Below are positions 1 through 7,346 of a stretch of DNA of 64,000 nt, in pieces. The stretch is from Prevotella sp. ne3005 (GTDB lineage Bacteria > Bacteroidota > Bacteroidia > Bacteroidales > Bacteroidaceae). The notes below the pieces were generated by a model, which saw only the letters and a list, made by a program, of their open reading frames with translations, was not told where the DNA came from and searched no databases. Every line of letters begins with the position of its first letter. Within the stretch, counting starts at the first letter, position 1. The position numbers and the translations under genes are program-made. The stretch is taken from contig NZ_FOCK01000006.1 in assembly GCF_900110085.1 (NCBI RefSeq), forward strand, positions 124,001 to 188,000, given 5' to 3'.

Positions 1-218
1 TGTTTCCAGAAACCTTTCACGATGTAGGGTTGGTTCTGAAAGAACTGCGTGTCACGATTCTTCGAGGCCAGTTCGCCCGTCATCTCACCATAGATCACGT
101 CGCCACCACGCTTCATCACCACACCACGGCTCTTGAAGTATTCAGAGCTGCCGTCCTGCTTCTGATACTGGCGCTCAGAGTATGCGCCCACCTCAACGAT
201 TGTTACTAACTTCTCCAT
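1..218 (-). CDS. Hypothetical protein, 3' end cut by window edge
   Basis: An open frame starts at the ATG at 216-218 and runs off the left edge, giving 72 visible residues beginning MEKLVTIVEVGAYSERQYQ. The visible part is rich in charged and beta-prone residues, with no signal peptide or membrane segment. I do not recognise the family. It is the last visible gene of a minus-strand series and carries the same A-rich leader (AAAAAGGTAAA just before ATG) as the three genes upstream, which supports both the start and co-regulation. Confidence 0.6.
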   Translation of the reverse strand, partial: MEKLVTIVEVGAYSERQYQKQDGSSEYFKSRGVVMKRGGDVIYGEMTGELASKNRDTQFFQNQPYIVKGFWK

Positions 219-250
219 TTTTTTTACCTTTTTACTTATTTACCTTTAAA

Positions 251-589
251 TCATACTCTATCAAGTATTTCTTCCACTTCCATGACGTCCATCGCCTGCT
301 TCAGGTCACGATGCATCAATACGCTAATCCATCTGCGACCCAGTTCCTTCTTCACCGAACTGAAGAACTTGATGCGTCGGGCACTCTCCTTCAGCCACCC
401 TGTCTCCAGAGCACAGATCAGGCGGTCCTTGGGAGGCTCGTAGCCTGGTTCTCGCGACTTGCGATTATACGCGTTGAAAGTGATACACCCCGTAAAAGCA
501 TCCCGATACATCGAACCCTCTACATGTTTGCCTTCTACAAGGCGCTCCAGAATAAAATCCGGAATAAAAATATACTTCTTAATATTCAT
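251..589 (-). CDS. Hypothetical protein, 112 aa
   Basis: Short basic protein (MNIKKYIFIPDFILERLVEG...) with no signal peptide or membrane segment and no motif I recognise. Its start overlaps the end of the upstream minus-strand gene by 11 bp, which argues for translational coupling in one operon. The AAAAAGGTAAAG leader sits directly before the ATG, as in its neighbours. Function unknown. Confidence 0.6.
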   Translation of the reverse strand: MNIKKYIFIPDFILERLVEGKHVEGSMYRDAFTGCITFNAYNRKSREPGYEPPKDRLICALETGWLKESARRIKFFSSVKKELGRRWISVLMHRDLKQAMDVMEVEEILDRV

Positions 590-959
590 TCTTTACCTTT
601 TTACCTTTAATTATTTCTCTGATTTTTGCCTCATCACCACATTTGGTAACAATCATTTCCATAATCTCACGAGTGCCCTTACAGTTACAGTCTACAGGCT
701 CTTCATCCAGATAATGTACATAGATGACACCCTTCCAACTGGTCATCTCTACAGGATGATCCGTGGGGAAAAGGTTGATGATGTCATGATTCCAGGGACT
801 GTTCTCTCTGTTGTCAAAATCCAGATGCAACTGGCAGTGATCAATTCTGAAGAGTGCATGCCTCCCATACTTTTGCAACATCTTGATGACGTTCTCTGGA
901 GATTCCAGGGTCTCCTTGACAAACTCTGCTATCTTTTCTTTTGATAAATACTGAATCAT
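579..959 (-). CDS. Hypothetical protein, 126 aa
   Basis: Soluble acidic protein (MIQYLSKEKIAEFVKETLES...). It contains a Cys pair (CNCKG) near residue 93, too little for a convincing metal site. Its 3' end overlaps the next gene of the series by 11 bp and its ATG is preceded by AAAAAGGTAAAA. Not recognised; probably co-transcribed from the promoter at 1464-1471. Confidence 0.6.
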   Translation of the reverse strand: MIQYLSKEKIAEFVKETLESPENVIKMLQKYGRHALFRIDHCQLHLDFDNRENSPWNHDIINLFPTDHPVEMTSWKGVIYVHYLDEEPVDCNCKGTREIMEMIVTKCGDEAKIREIIKGKKVKNEY

Positions 960-1021
960 TTTTTACCTTTTTACTTTCTTACCTCTTTACCTTTTCAATC
1001 TTTCATTCTTTCATTTTTTCT

Positions 1022-1387
1022 CTAGAAATCCATAATAATCTCTCCATACAGCCTCTTGTATCGCTTCTGGATAGTCTCGTTCTTCAGCATGGCGAGGGGA
1101 TATCCCTTTGCCTCTGCTTCTTCGATTCGCTGGTTCTCGAGGGCTCGAATCCTTGACACATACTTCAGATAATCGTTGCTCTTCATCTGACCCCATCTGG
1201 CTCCAGATCTGTTGAGTCTGCTGTTCATTTTCCAACACTCGCAACAGTTAGTCTTGTAGACATATTTTCTGTGTTTTCTGCAAATGCGAAACCCCTCGTC
1301 AGTGACGAATCTATGCTGGCACGAAGCGCAGCACTTCTTGATGGCAATGTAATGGCAGTTCAATTCTGCATAAAATGCTTTTTTCAT
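1022..1387 (-). CDS. Cys-rich hypothetical protein, possible zinc ribbon
   Basis: The 121-aa basic protein carries a cluster of cysteines in its first half: CCASCQHRF, then CRKH, then CCEC. This spacing resembles a structural zinc-binding ribbon, so nucleic-acid binding is possible but not shown. It is the first gene after the promoter at 1464-1471 and has the shared AAAAAGGTAAAAATG leader. A shorter frame in another register (1011-1244) overlaps it and is treated as a shadow. Confidence 0.6.
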   Translation of the reverse strand: MKKAFYAELNCHYIAIKKCCASCQHRFVTDEGFRICRKHRKYVYKTNCCECWKMNSRLNRSGARWGQMKSNDYLKYVSRIRALENQRIEEAEAKGYPLAMLKNETIQKRYKRLYGEIIMDF

Positions 1388-1463
1388 TTTTACCTTTTTA
1401 CTTTTTAAAACTTTACCAGCTTTCAGCGGTCCGGACTTTCGCTTACTTGCTTGTTTGCGTTGG

Positions 1464-1471
1464 CAAAATTA
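1464..1471 (-). promoter_or_regulatory. Bacteroidota -7 box for the 1387-to-1 operon
   Basis: The minus strand reads TAATTTTG, matching the TAnnTTTG consensus. It lies about 77 nt upstream of the ATG at 1387 and just downstream of the hairpin that ends the preceding gene. Confidence 0.55.
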
Positions 1472-1476
1472 CAACA

Positions 1477-1508
1477 CAAAAAAAATGACGGGGGTAAATC
1501 CCGTCATT
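1477..1508 (-). terminator. Terminator of the 1565-2218 gene
   Basis: AATGACGGG (1484-1492) pairs with CCCGTCATT (1500-1508), a 9-bp stem. On the minus strand it is followed by a run of T, giving a canonical intrinsic terminator between the 217-aa gene and the next operon. Confidence 0.7.
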
Positions 1509-1572
1509 CCGTCTTTTTTCCGTCTTTTTTCCGTCAAATCAGAGAAAAGTCCGTCATTTTTCCGTCAAATCT
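1500..1572. repeat. Short CCGTC direct repeats
   Basis: CCGTC occurs about six times in roughly 70 bp on the plus strand, several as the 11-mer CCGTCTTTTTT or as TTTTTCCGTCAAATC. The array overlaps the 3' end of the 217-aa gene and merges with its terminator. Confidence 0.5.
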
Positions 1573-2218
1573 GCTGTTTAAGTATCTCCCAAAACGTGTC
1601 ACACAAAAGACCAAAAGGATTATAATCCATCTCGTAGTATGCCTCGTCATCATCATCGTATTGCATATCACGACTGAAGTTCTTAATCACATTCTCATTG
1701 ATCCAAAGTCGCGCTGGCCAGTCCTTGGGTATGGCAGATTTTGCAAAGCTGAGGAAATCGCTCTGCGAGAGGCCATTGTCCAATCGGTCTCTTACCACCA
1801 GGTAGACACCCTGCCACTGGTTCTTAAATCGGAAGAGCTTGGGATAGTTCACTCTCAGAATCATCAGACAATCCCTGAACAAAGCCACTCTGCCCTCTAT
1901 ACTCATAGCCCTATACTTCATTCGAGCCTGGTCTTCGAGGCTGTGGTGGGTGTTACGGTTGTTGTCACACCCCTCCTCGTCAGTCTGCTTGGGTGTAGGG
2001 ATGGGCATCACGCCATACTGGGCTCTCACCTCGTTCACCTTATTGATATAATAGGTGAGCCCATACATGGTGCCATGGGCCAATAGCGAAGTCAGATAGT
2101 GCTCCGCCAAGGCATAGCTCCCAGCATTCCTTGCCATGCTGACCAACTGTTCATCACTGATTCTGACACCATCATGCCAGACGTACTCCTTTTCATTCTC
2201 ATTGAATTTCTGACTCAT
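1565..2218 (-). CDS. Hypothetical protein, 217 aa
   Basis: Soluble protein with an acidic patch (YDDDDEAYYEMDY) near the C-terminus and mainly helical composition. No signal peptide or recognised domain. A -7 box (TATTTTTG on the minus strand, 2304-2311) lies about 85 nt upstream and an intrinsic terminator follows the stop, so it appears monocistronic. Function unknown. Confidence 0.65.
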   Translation of the reverse strand: MSQKFNENEKEYVWHDGVRISDEQLVSMARNAGSYALAEHYLTSLLAHGTMYGLTYYINKVNEVRAQYGVMPIPTPKQTDEEGCDNNRNTHHSLEDQARMKYRAMSIEGRVALFRDCLMILRVNYPKLFRFKNQWQGVYLVVRDRLDNGLSQSDFLSFAKSAIPKDWPARLWINENVIKNFSRDMQYDDDDEAYYEMDYNPFGLLCDTFWEILKQQI

Positions 2219-2340
2219 ATCCTTTTTTGCGTTACGAGTGCAGAAAGGCCTCTCTTTACTCTTAGATTATTTTTGTTTTTACAAGCATTATTTTAATGCG
2301 CTGCAAAAATACACGATGTTTTTCAAAGAAAAGACAAAAA

Positions 2341-2378
2341 GAAAAGGTATTATCCATAAAACCTGATAATACCTTTTC
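2341..2378 (-). terminator. Terminator hairpin after the 2418-3332 gene
   Basis: GAAAAGGTATTATC (2341-2354) and GATAATACCTTTTC (2365-2378) form a perfect 14-bp stem with a 10-nt loop. It lies downstream of the minus-strand gene ending at 2418 and upstream of the next promoter. The flanking A/T tracts could let it act on both strands. Confidence 0.7.
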
Positions 2379-2417
2379 CCACCTTATAAAACCTTATAAA
2401 ACCTGCAAATCTCCTAT

Positions 2418-3332
2418 TCAGGCAGACTCTTGATCTTCTATGTATAGTATACTATTTTCAAAATCTTCATTCAGCTTCAGATACAGGAACTCGTCCTTAC
2501 AACTGGTTCTTTGACTGTTGGTCCAGTCATTATACCGATTCTCTTTCAGGATCCCTTTCAGCTCAGAAAACTCCTTGATGACTGCCTTATAGGGGATATG
2601 ATCAGTCATCTTGCTATCATATAGCACCCTGAAAGGCATGGACAATTCCTTTTGCGAAGTCAATCCCTTTAAGACACGGTGAAGCCAATTGACGATATGA
2701 TCCCTCCTATTTATCTTAATATAGAACTTGATATTATCCGACTTCTTGCTTCCCCTAGTCTTTGCCCTCTCCTTCATCTTATGATGTTCTTCCAGCGAAT
2801 CCTCAAAGCCTGCCTTTATCAGGTTGGCTCCCTTTATCTGTCGAAGTTGATAATCATACGAAAGCGTATAATCCCAACTCCACGTGATTGTTTCGTCAGG
2901 GCTTTCCCATGGCTCCAGCATCACCTCCTGACCTGATCCCTCGAGAGCCCAGTTAAAAGCTCTTGTCACCATCTCTGCCAGATAATCAGGATTTCGGACG
3001 ATGGTGTCGTATCGCTCAATGACCAGATAGGGCTCCTTATACAAATAAGAATTCAGGAGAATCCTGACATAGGCAAAATGCACCCTGTCATTAAACTGGC
3101 CAATCACCAGCCTTGTGACGCCATTGGCAGGACTGTCTTTATAATGCCGGTAAAACGTCTTCTTACTTCTTGGGTGTATGAACTTGAACTCCTTCTTTTT
3201 ACGAAGGTCATCATCCAGTGCCTTTACCAACACATCCCATTTGTCCGTAGGTATGGGATTACCAAAAATATCACGCTCAGTTTTAGCCAAACGGATTTTG
3301 TACAATTTCGAAGTATACGTAAATTTTTCCAC
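2418..3332 (-). CDS. Hypothetical protein, 304 aa
   Basis: Soluble, rather basic protein (MEKFTYTSKLYKIRLAKTER...). The middle has aromatic-rich beta-like stretches and the second half a basic segment (KMKERAKTRGSKKS). No catalytic motif recognised. It sits between a structured RNA upstream and a strong terminator downstream, so it is probably transcribed alone. Confidence 0.65.
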   Translation of the reverse strand: MEKFTYTSKLYKIRLAKTERDIFGNPIPTDKWDVLVKALDDDLRKKKEFKFIHPRSKKTFYRHYKDSPANGVTRLVIGQFNDRVHFAYVRILLNSYLYKEPYLVIERYDTIVRNPDYLAEMVTRAFNWALEGSGQEVMLEPWESPDETITWSWDYTLSYDYQLRQIKGANLIKAGFEDSLEEHHKMKERAKTRGSKKSDNIKFYIKINRRDHIVNWLHRVLKGLTSQKELSMPFRVLYDSKMTDHIPYKAVIKEFSELKGILKENRYNDWTNSQRTSCKDEFLYLKLNEDFENSILYIEDQESA

Positions 3333-3424
3333 TTTTTCAATTCGTTATTAAATAAAAGATTAAAGATACTTTTACCACATAAGTAGCAGACAAACAAGCG
3401 GGCAAAAGCAGAAAGATAGCAGAA

Positions 3425-3625
3425 GTAGAAAAATAGCAGAGGCGATCGCGTAGTAACACATCAAACCCCAACAGGCATCGGCAAACGCCCAGTGAAAAGC
3501 CGGAATAGAACCTTGCTCACGCCTCTGCCGAGGTATGAGTAGGTAGCATCGCTTTTCACTAGTGTCTAAGTTGAAATTTTGCCGATTTCGTTGGGGACTT
3601 AAAGCTCCTAGCTCTGCTATTTTCT
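3425..3625 (-). ncRNA. ~200-nt structured RNA, 6S-like candidate
   Basis: The region holds nested complementary arms: 3427-3441 with 3612-3625 (outer stem, ~14 bp), 3466-3472 with 3590-3596, 3477-3485 with 3578-3586 (9 bp), 3491-3500 with 3551-3560 (10 bp), and an apical hairpin around 3514-3547. A consensus promoter on the minus strand places the start at the 5' edge of the outer stem, and the 3' edge ends in a U-rich run. One long, interrupted rod of ~200 nt with closed ends is the general shape of 6S RNA. The class assignment is inference; the structure and promoter are read from the sequence. Confidence 0.6.
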
Positions 3626-3630
3626 GTGTG

Positions 3631-3661
3631 CAAAGATAATAAAATTATCCATGCCACCCAA
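3631..3661 (-). promoter_or_regulatory. Promoter of the structured RNA
   Basis: Minus-strand TATCTTTG (3631-3638) with TTG (3659-3661) 20 bp upstream, an exact match to the Bacteroidota -7/-33 pattern. The expected start falls near 3624. Confidence 0.75.
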
Positions 3662-3673
3662 ATTTTCTATGTA

Positions 3674-4270
3674 TTAATTTGCATTTTTACTTAATACTTT
3701 CTCCATAATTGGCCCAGGTTGGGTAATCATAGTCTCAATGGTCATGAGGTCGATATCAGCATCATCCCTAGATTGGCCTTCCATTTGGATAATGAAACCC
3801 ATATCACATAATTGTTTGCCAACCATATTAATAAAGATGTGTTTCATCTTATCAAATACTTCCTCAGTTGAGAATTCGGACATACTGAAAATATCCAGAC
3901 TGGGATCCTCGCCACTCATATCAAGATTGAAATATACCATCCCGAGTTTCTCTGGCTCGAATTTTGTGGTTGAGGGTTTTATTTCTGCTTCATTATTCAC
4001 ATAAAGGTATCTGAATCTAGCCTGATCATAGTCTGGCTCCTGATAATAAATGTGACACAGATGATATTTGTTCTCAGGATATGTTGGTTTCAGCCTCTTT
4101 GCTTCATCAAACTCCTTACCCTCTTTACCCTTTTGAAACTCAGTGATATCATCTATAAACAACTGAGCCAAGGCCTTCTTAGGGTCTACTTGTGGTTTGT
4201 TACTGCCACCATTACAGTTCTCAGAAAACGTCACCTTATAATGGGTAACGGTTAAAACGGAATTTTTCAT
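3674..4270 (-). CDS. Hypothetical protein, 198 aa
   Basis: Acidic soluble protein (MKNSVLTVTHYKVTFSENCN...) with no signal peptide and no recognised domain. A -7 box (TACCTTTG on the minus strand, about 4339-4350) lies ~70 nt upstream. The next promoter begins just past its 3' end, so it is an independent unit. Function unknown. Confidence 0.65.
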   Translation of the reverse strand: MKNSVLTVTHYKVTFSENCNGGSNKPQVDPKKALAQLFIDDITEFQKGKEGKEFDEAKRLKPTYPENKYHLCHIYYQEPDYDQARFRYLYVNNEAEIKPSTTKFEPEKLGMVYFNLDMSGEDPSLDIFSMSEFSTEEVFDKMKHIFINMVGKQLCDMGFIIQMEGQSRDDADIDLMTIETMITQPGPIMEKVLSKNAN

Positions 4271-4433
4271 TTCTCCTATTATTATTTAATTAAATTATAG
4301 TATTGCCTAATACTAGATTCTCGGCAACGAACATTTTTCAGTTTGCAAAGGTATAAAATATCTGGGAAATAACCAAAAGAATACAGCAAAAAATTTCAGT
4401 CCGATTAAAATGTGTTAAAGTTTAGCGAAATGT

Positions 4434-4533
4434 TTGGTAGTTTCAAAAATATATTATACCTTTGCATCGTGTTTTTCATAGTATTAGATTTAAGGTTAAC
4501 AAAGGTTTGGGGACTCAGCGGAGCCCTTTTTTT
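4434..4533 (+). ncRNA. Candidate small RNA (~65 nt)
   Basis: TTG (4434-4436), 20 bp, TACCTTTG (4457-4464) form a consensus promoter. About 55 nt downstream GGG-CTC (4510 on) pairs with GAG-CCC and is followed by seven T (to 4533). There is no start codon with a plausible frame between them, so the unit looks like a short regulatory RNA of about 4470-4533. Confidence 0.5.
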
Positions 4534-4958
4534 ATATCCACACCTTATCTATATATTATAAAAAAAATTCCCCCACCGCTTCACAGTGGTAGAGGAACCA
4601 AAACTTAAAATCAAATGATCTATTTAAAGAAGAAGGGCATAAGCCCTTTCTTCCCATAATAAATACCGGCGCATCATCACGATGGGCAACAACCATTAAC
4701 CTTAACCATTAAAAAATCTATTTTAGCTTCCCTAGGAGGGGCAGACTATTTCTATTATAACTGAGATGCGCTTTTCCCAGTACGTCGATTTTCGCTTAAC
4801 CGGGTGCAAAGGTAGTGCAAATCGAGCAGCCCCCCAACTAATATCGACCAAATCTTCGATTTTAAGATTCTTTAGGACAAAATTAAAGGCCAATCTGCCC
4901 TTTTGTCGCAAATCACCCACCCTGTCGCAACAAACGAACCAAGAAATCGGTTAATCCT
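4534..4958. other. Gene-free stretch with a minus-strand promoter
   Basis: No convincing coding frame. A minus-strand promoter is visible (TACCTTTG as the complement of 4805-4812, with TTG 20 bp upstream). A short hairpin around 4640-4665 has arms GGGC/GCCC. A 62-codon minus-strand frame (4732-4920) has no family resemblance and overlaps the promoter, so I do not call it. Confidence 0.4.
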
Positions 4959-5114
4959 TTGGGATTAGCCCAAAATCCCCTTACCTTTGCACCAGAAAAT
5001 TTGTTCATATTGATTTTGGTTTTTAGTTATTTAGGTTAGTAATTTCTTTTTCATTGTTGATTTGTTTATTAAAACTAGAACGAGGCCTGCAGGGATGCAA
5101 GCCTCGTTCTTTAT
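4959..5114 (+). ncRNA. Candidate small RNA or attenuated leader (~120 nt)
   Basis: TTG (4959-4961), 20 bp, TACCTTTG (4982-4989) predict a start near 4995. The transcript ends at a perfect 10-bp stem, AGAACGAGGC (5077-5086) with GCCTCGTTCT (5101-5110), plus T-rich tail. It encodes no credible peptide. Because the double-glycine peptide gene begins 50 nt later, this may instead be a leader whose hairpin attenuates that gene. Confidence 0.55.
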
Positions 5115-5164
5115 TTCTCATCTTTGGGGAACAGATCAATGACCTGTCACCGTGATTTTAGATC

Positions 5165-5299
5165 ATGAAACAGCAGAATGAAATGAGCGCCCGCGCTCTG
5201 ACAATGGAAGAGATGGAGCATGTAAATGGTGGTTTTATTGGAGGTCGTGGCAAATTCGGCCCTAAAAAAAGTAACACCCCATCACAACATAAAGACTAA
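5165..5299 (+). CDS. Double-glycine leader peptide (bacteriocin-like), 44 aa
   Basis: Residues 12-23 read LTMEEMEHVNGG. This fits the double-glycine leader used by C39 peptidase/ABC exporters: Leu at -12, Glu at -8, hydrophobic at -7 and -4, Gly-Gly at -2/-1. Cleavage after the first GG would release a ~21-residue, cationic, glycine- and lysine-rich peptide starting FIGGRGKFGPKK. The gene is followed at once by a perfect terminator, so it forms its own unit, possibly expressed from the promoter at 4982. No exporter or immunity gene is adjacent. A secreted bacteriocin or signalling peptide is inference; the leader match is direct. Confidence 0.65.
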   Translation: MKQQNEMSARALTMEEMEHVNGGFIGGRGKFGPKKSNTPSQHKD

Positions 5300-5303
5300 A
5301 TAC

Positions 5304-5342
5304 AAAGCGTTCTGGAAAATCACTTTCCAGAACGCTTTTCTC
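5304..5342 (+). terminator. Terminator of the GG-peptide gene
   Basis: AAAGCGTTCTGGAAA (5304-5318) and TTTCCAGAACGCTTT (5324-5338) form a perfect 15-bp stem, starting 5 nt after the stop codon and followed by a T-rich stretch. Confidence 0.8.
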
Positions 5343-5718
5343 GTCTAATACCCCATACAAGAGGTCGTTCCCATCGCTGTCAGTATCGCCGTCGAGCCTT
5401 GGGGACAGTATTTGAGTTATAGCAGCCTCATACCAAAGCACTGAAAGATATTCCAAATTATTTGGAGAATCTCATCGAGCAGGTTTTGGGAATCCGCGTA
5501 AGAGTTCGCGTATAGAACCAGCAGTATAATTTTTATATGGTGTGCCCTCCATCGGCACACCTTTATTGGTAGTCGAAGGGACAAACGCCCCCGTATGTCC
5601 GCTACGCCTGAATAAATGTAATAGGTAAATGTAAAGGTGTAAGGGCTTGTCTTTCTTCAGCCGCCATGCTTACCTTGAGGGTATGCCGAATACAAAGACG
5701 CGTACTCAAAAATAATCA
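5343..5718. other. Gene-free stretch with one hairpin
   Basis: No supported gene. A hairpin with arms GGTGTGCC and GGCACACC followed by TTTATT (about 5539-5565) looks like a plus-strand terminator, but I see no gene that it would end. A short frame ending near 5514 could be a 3' remnant. Confidence 0.35.
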
Positions 5719-5756
5719 GCTGCGCAGGATTTCTGCGCAGCAAGGTGCTAATTTTG
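5719..5756 (+). promoter_or_regulatory. Palindromic operator plus -7 box
   Basis: GCTGCGCAG (5719-5727) and CTGCGCAGC (5733-5741) form a perfect 9-bp inverted repeat occupying the -33 position. TAATTTTG (5749-5756) is the -7 box. The same palindrome, at the same distance to the same -7 box, recurs at 9832-9867 before the operon that encodes a WYL regulator. Confidence 0.6.
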
Positions 5757-5789
5757 CGCCATAAAACGTAATATTAGCGCAGTAAAGTT

Positions 5790-6041
5790 ATGAAAGGTTG
5801 TCTTACTACAATTATTTTCTTGTTGAATATCGGTACATTCGGTATCGGTATTGTGGTGTTTGATGCAGCATGGGTACCAATGATCTGTGGCGAAGACACG
5901 TCAAACTATAACTTGGTGGATTTCCACTGGTATACGCTTCTCATTATGATCGTTCTTCCCATCATCTGTCTGAAACTGTTGCTGAAGGGCAGTCGTTATC
6001 TGAGTGAGTTCATCTGTAGTTTCTTTAGCAACGAGCAATGA
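5790..6041 (+). CDS. Small membrane protein, 83 aa
   Basis: Two hydrophobic segments (about residues 5-30 and 46-66) predict a two-pass inner-membrane protein with a short charged tail. No family recognised. It starts about 27 nt after the predicted transcription start of the palindromic promoter and is followed 29 bp later by a lipoprotein gene, probably in the same operon. Confidence 0.65.
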   Translation: MKGCLTTIIFLLNIGTFGIGIVVFDAAWVPMICGEDTSNYNLVDFHWYTLLIMIVLPIICLKLLLKGSRYLSEFICSFFSNEQ

Positions 6042-6070
6042 TTATTCACCTTAATTAAATATGTAGCAAT

Positions 6071-6559
6071 ATGAAACAGAAATTATTATGGCTCGCCATC
6101 GGCTTGATGATGATGGCAACGGTATCATGTGATTCAAAACAGGACATCCTCGACCAGATGGAGAAGGAAGTGGCTGCGATGCAACAAAATGTCGATACTT
6201 ACACCTATGATGACTGGGAGTCTGCACATGAGCGACCCAACGACCTTCACGATGACCTGACGGATTGTGGTGACCTGACCAACGATGAGCAACAGCGACT
6301 TGACAAGATTGTTACTGATGCAGAGAAACTGCTGAGGGCTGCACAGAGCGTTCAGACGATGCGTGACCTCTGGGAGGAACTTCAGTCGATCGCTCTGACA
6401 TGTACCAAAGAAGAGGCTGCCGACTTTATGTTACGCTGGATGGAAGCAAGCAAAGAGGCTGACCAATGTGAACTAAGCCCTAAACAGAAAGAAGAGATCT
6501 TGAGTCTTGTCGAAAAAATCGGCGAGTTAGGTAACGCACCTCTCCGACCTGATTTCTAA
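6071..6559 (+). CDS. Predicted lipoprotein, 162 aa
   Basis: An N-terminal signal ends in a lipobox (ATVSC), so Cys20 would be lipidated. The mature part is acidic, largely helical and has heptad-like stretches, suggesting a coiled or helical-bundle periplasmic protein. No enzymatic motif seen. It likely shares a transcript with the small membrane protein upstream. Confidence 0.65.
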   Translation: MKQKLLWLAIGLMMMATVSCDSKQDILDQMEKEVAAMQQNVDTYTYDDWESAHERPNDLHDDLTDCGDLTNDEQQRLDKIVTDAEKLLRAAQSVQTMRDLWEELQSIALTCTKEEAADFMLRWMEASKEADQCELSPKQKEEILSLVEKIGELGNAPLRPDF

Positions 6560-6669
6560 TTGCCTTTTCCGTTAAAAGCGATAATAGTATAAGAAAAATT
6601 GCAGAAATCAGCCAAAAAGTTTGGTTGGTTCAAGCAGAATTGCTATATTTGCAAATAAAACGGATAGAT

Positions 6670-6963
6670 ATGCTGGTACTTCAAGACTGCATCCAGAAAC
6701 TTTCCGACTTCAAAGTGGCATTTGCACAGAGGTTTGGAATCCTGAAACTTGGTATTTTTGGTTCTGTTGCCAGAAACGAGAATACCGAGAATAGCGATAT
6801 TGATATAGTCGTGGAAGTGCAGAAACCATCGCTTCAACTGATGTACGAATTGAGAGAAGCCTTGAAACAACTTTTTGGTTGCGAAGTCGATCTCGTCAGA
6901 TTCCGCGATTCTCTCAGACCTCTTTTTAAGTCAAACATCCAAAAAGACGTGATCTATGTCTGA
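6670..6963 (+). CDS. mntA: MntA-type nucleotidyltransferase antitoxin
   Basis: The minimal nucleotidyltransferase signature is complete: GSVARNENTENSDIDIVVE gives GSx10DxD. MntA proteins AMPylate and so silence the HEPN toxin HepT; the toxin gene follows directly and overlaps by 8 bp. A longer reading from 6625 is possible, but the -7 box TATATTTG at about 6642-6649 would lie inside it, so I start at the ATG at 6670 (98 residues, normal for the family). Confidence 0.85.
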   Translation: MLVLQDCIQKLSDFKVAFAQRFGILKLGIFGSVARNENTENSDIDIVVEVQKPSLQLMYELREALKQLFGCEVDLVRFRDSLRPLFKSNIQKDVIYV

Positions 6964-7324
6964 CAATCAACTCACCATACACGACAGACTCGAAGACATC
7001 CTGGAGTCTATTAACCTCATCCAAGAATGGAGTAAGGGACGCACCAGCGTCGATGATTTCATGAGTTCATCCACTGGTGTGATGGCTTTTAATGCGTGTG
7101 TGATGAGATTCCAGGTGATTGGCGAGCATGTAGGCAAATTGCTCAAGAACGACGCGAATCCTCTGGCAGCCTATCCCCAAATCCCTTGGCAGGCCATTTA
7201 TGGACTCCGTAACATCATTTCTCACGAGTATGCTAACATCGACGAAGACATTATCGTCTCTGTGATTAATGATGATCTTATTCCCTTGAAGACCGCCATT
7301 GAGGATTTACTGAAGACGTACTAA
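6956..7324 (+). CDS. hepT: HepT-type HEPN ribonuclease toxin
   Basis: The 122-aa DUF86/HepT protein carries the HEPN catalytic motif Rx4HxY as RNIISHEY near residues 85-92. HepT proteins are RNases neutralised by polyAMPylation of the motif tyrosine by MntA. It overlaps the mntA-like gene by 8 bp, the usual arrangement. Both catalytic signatures of the pair are intact, so the module is likely functional. Confidence 0.85.
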   Translation: MSDNQLTIHDRLEDILESINLIQEWSKGRTSVDDFMSSSTGVMAFNACVMRFQVIGEHVGKLLKNDANPLAAYPQIPWQAIYGLRNIISHEYANIDEDIIVSVINDDLIPLKTAIEDLLKTY

Positions 7325-7346
7325 TTTTTTTTCTACTAAACGCAAT

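Noticed and set aside
1..4270. Prophage or integrative element
   Set aside because: The small unknown genes look accessory, but no integrase, capsid, portal, relaxase or att-like repeats were found in the visible part.
4732..4920. 62-codon minus-strand frame in the gene-free zone
   Set aside because: No family resemblance, and it spans a consensus minus-strand promoter.
5400..5514. Possible 3' remnant (ALKDIPNYLENLIEQVLGI...)
   Set aside because: No start, no known family and only ~27 residues; left as gene-free sequence.
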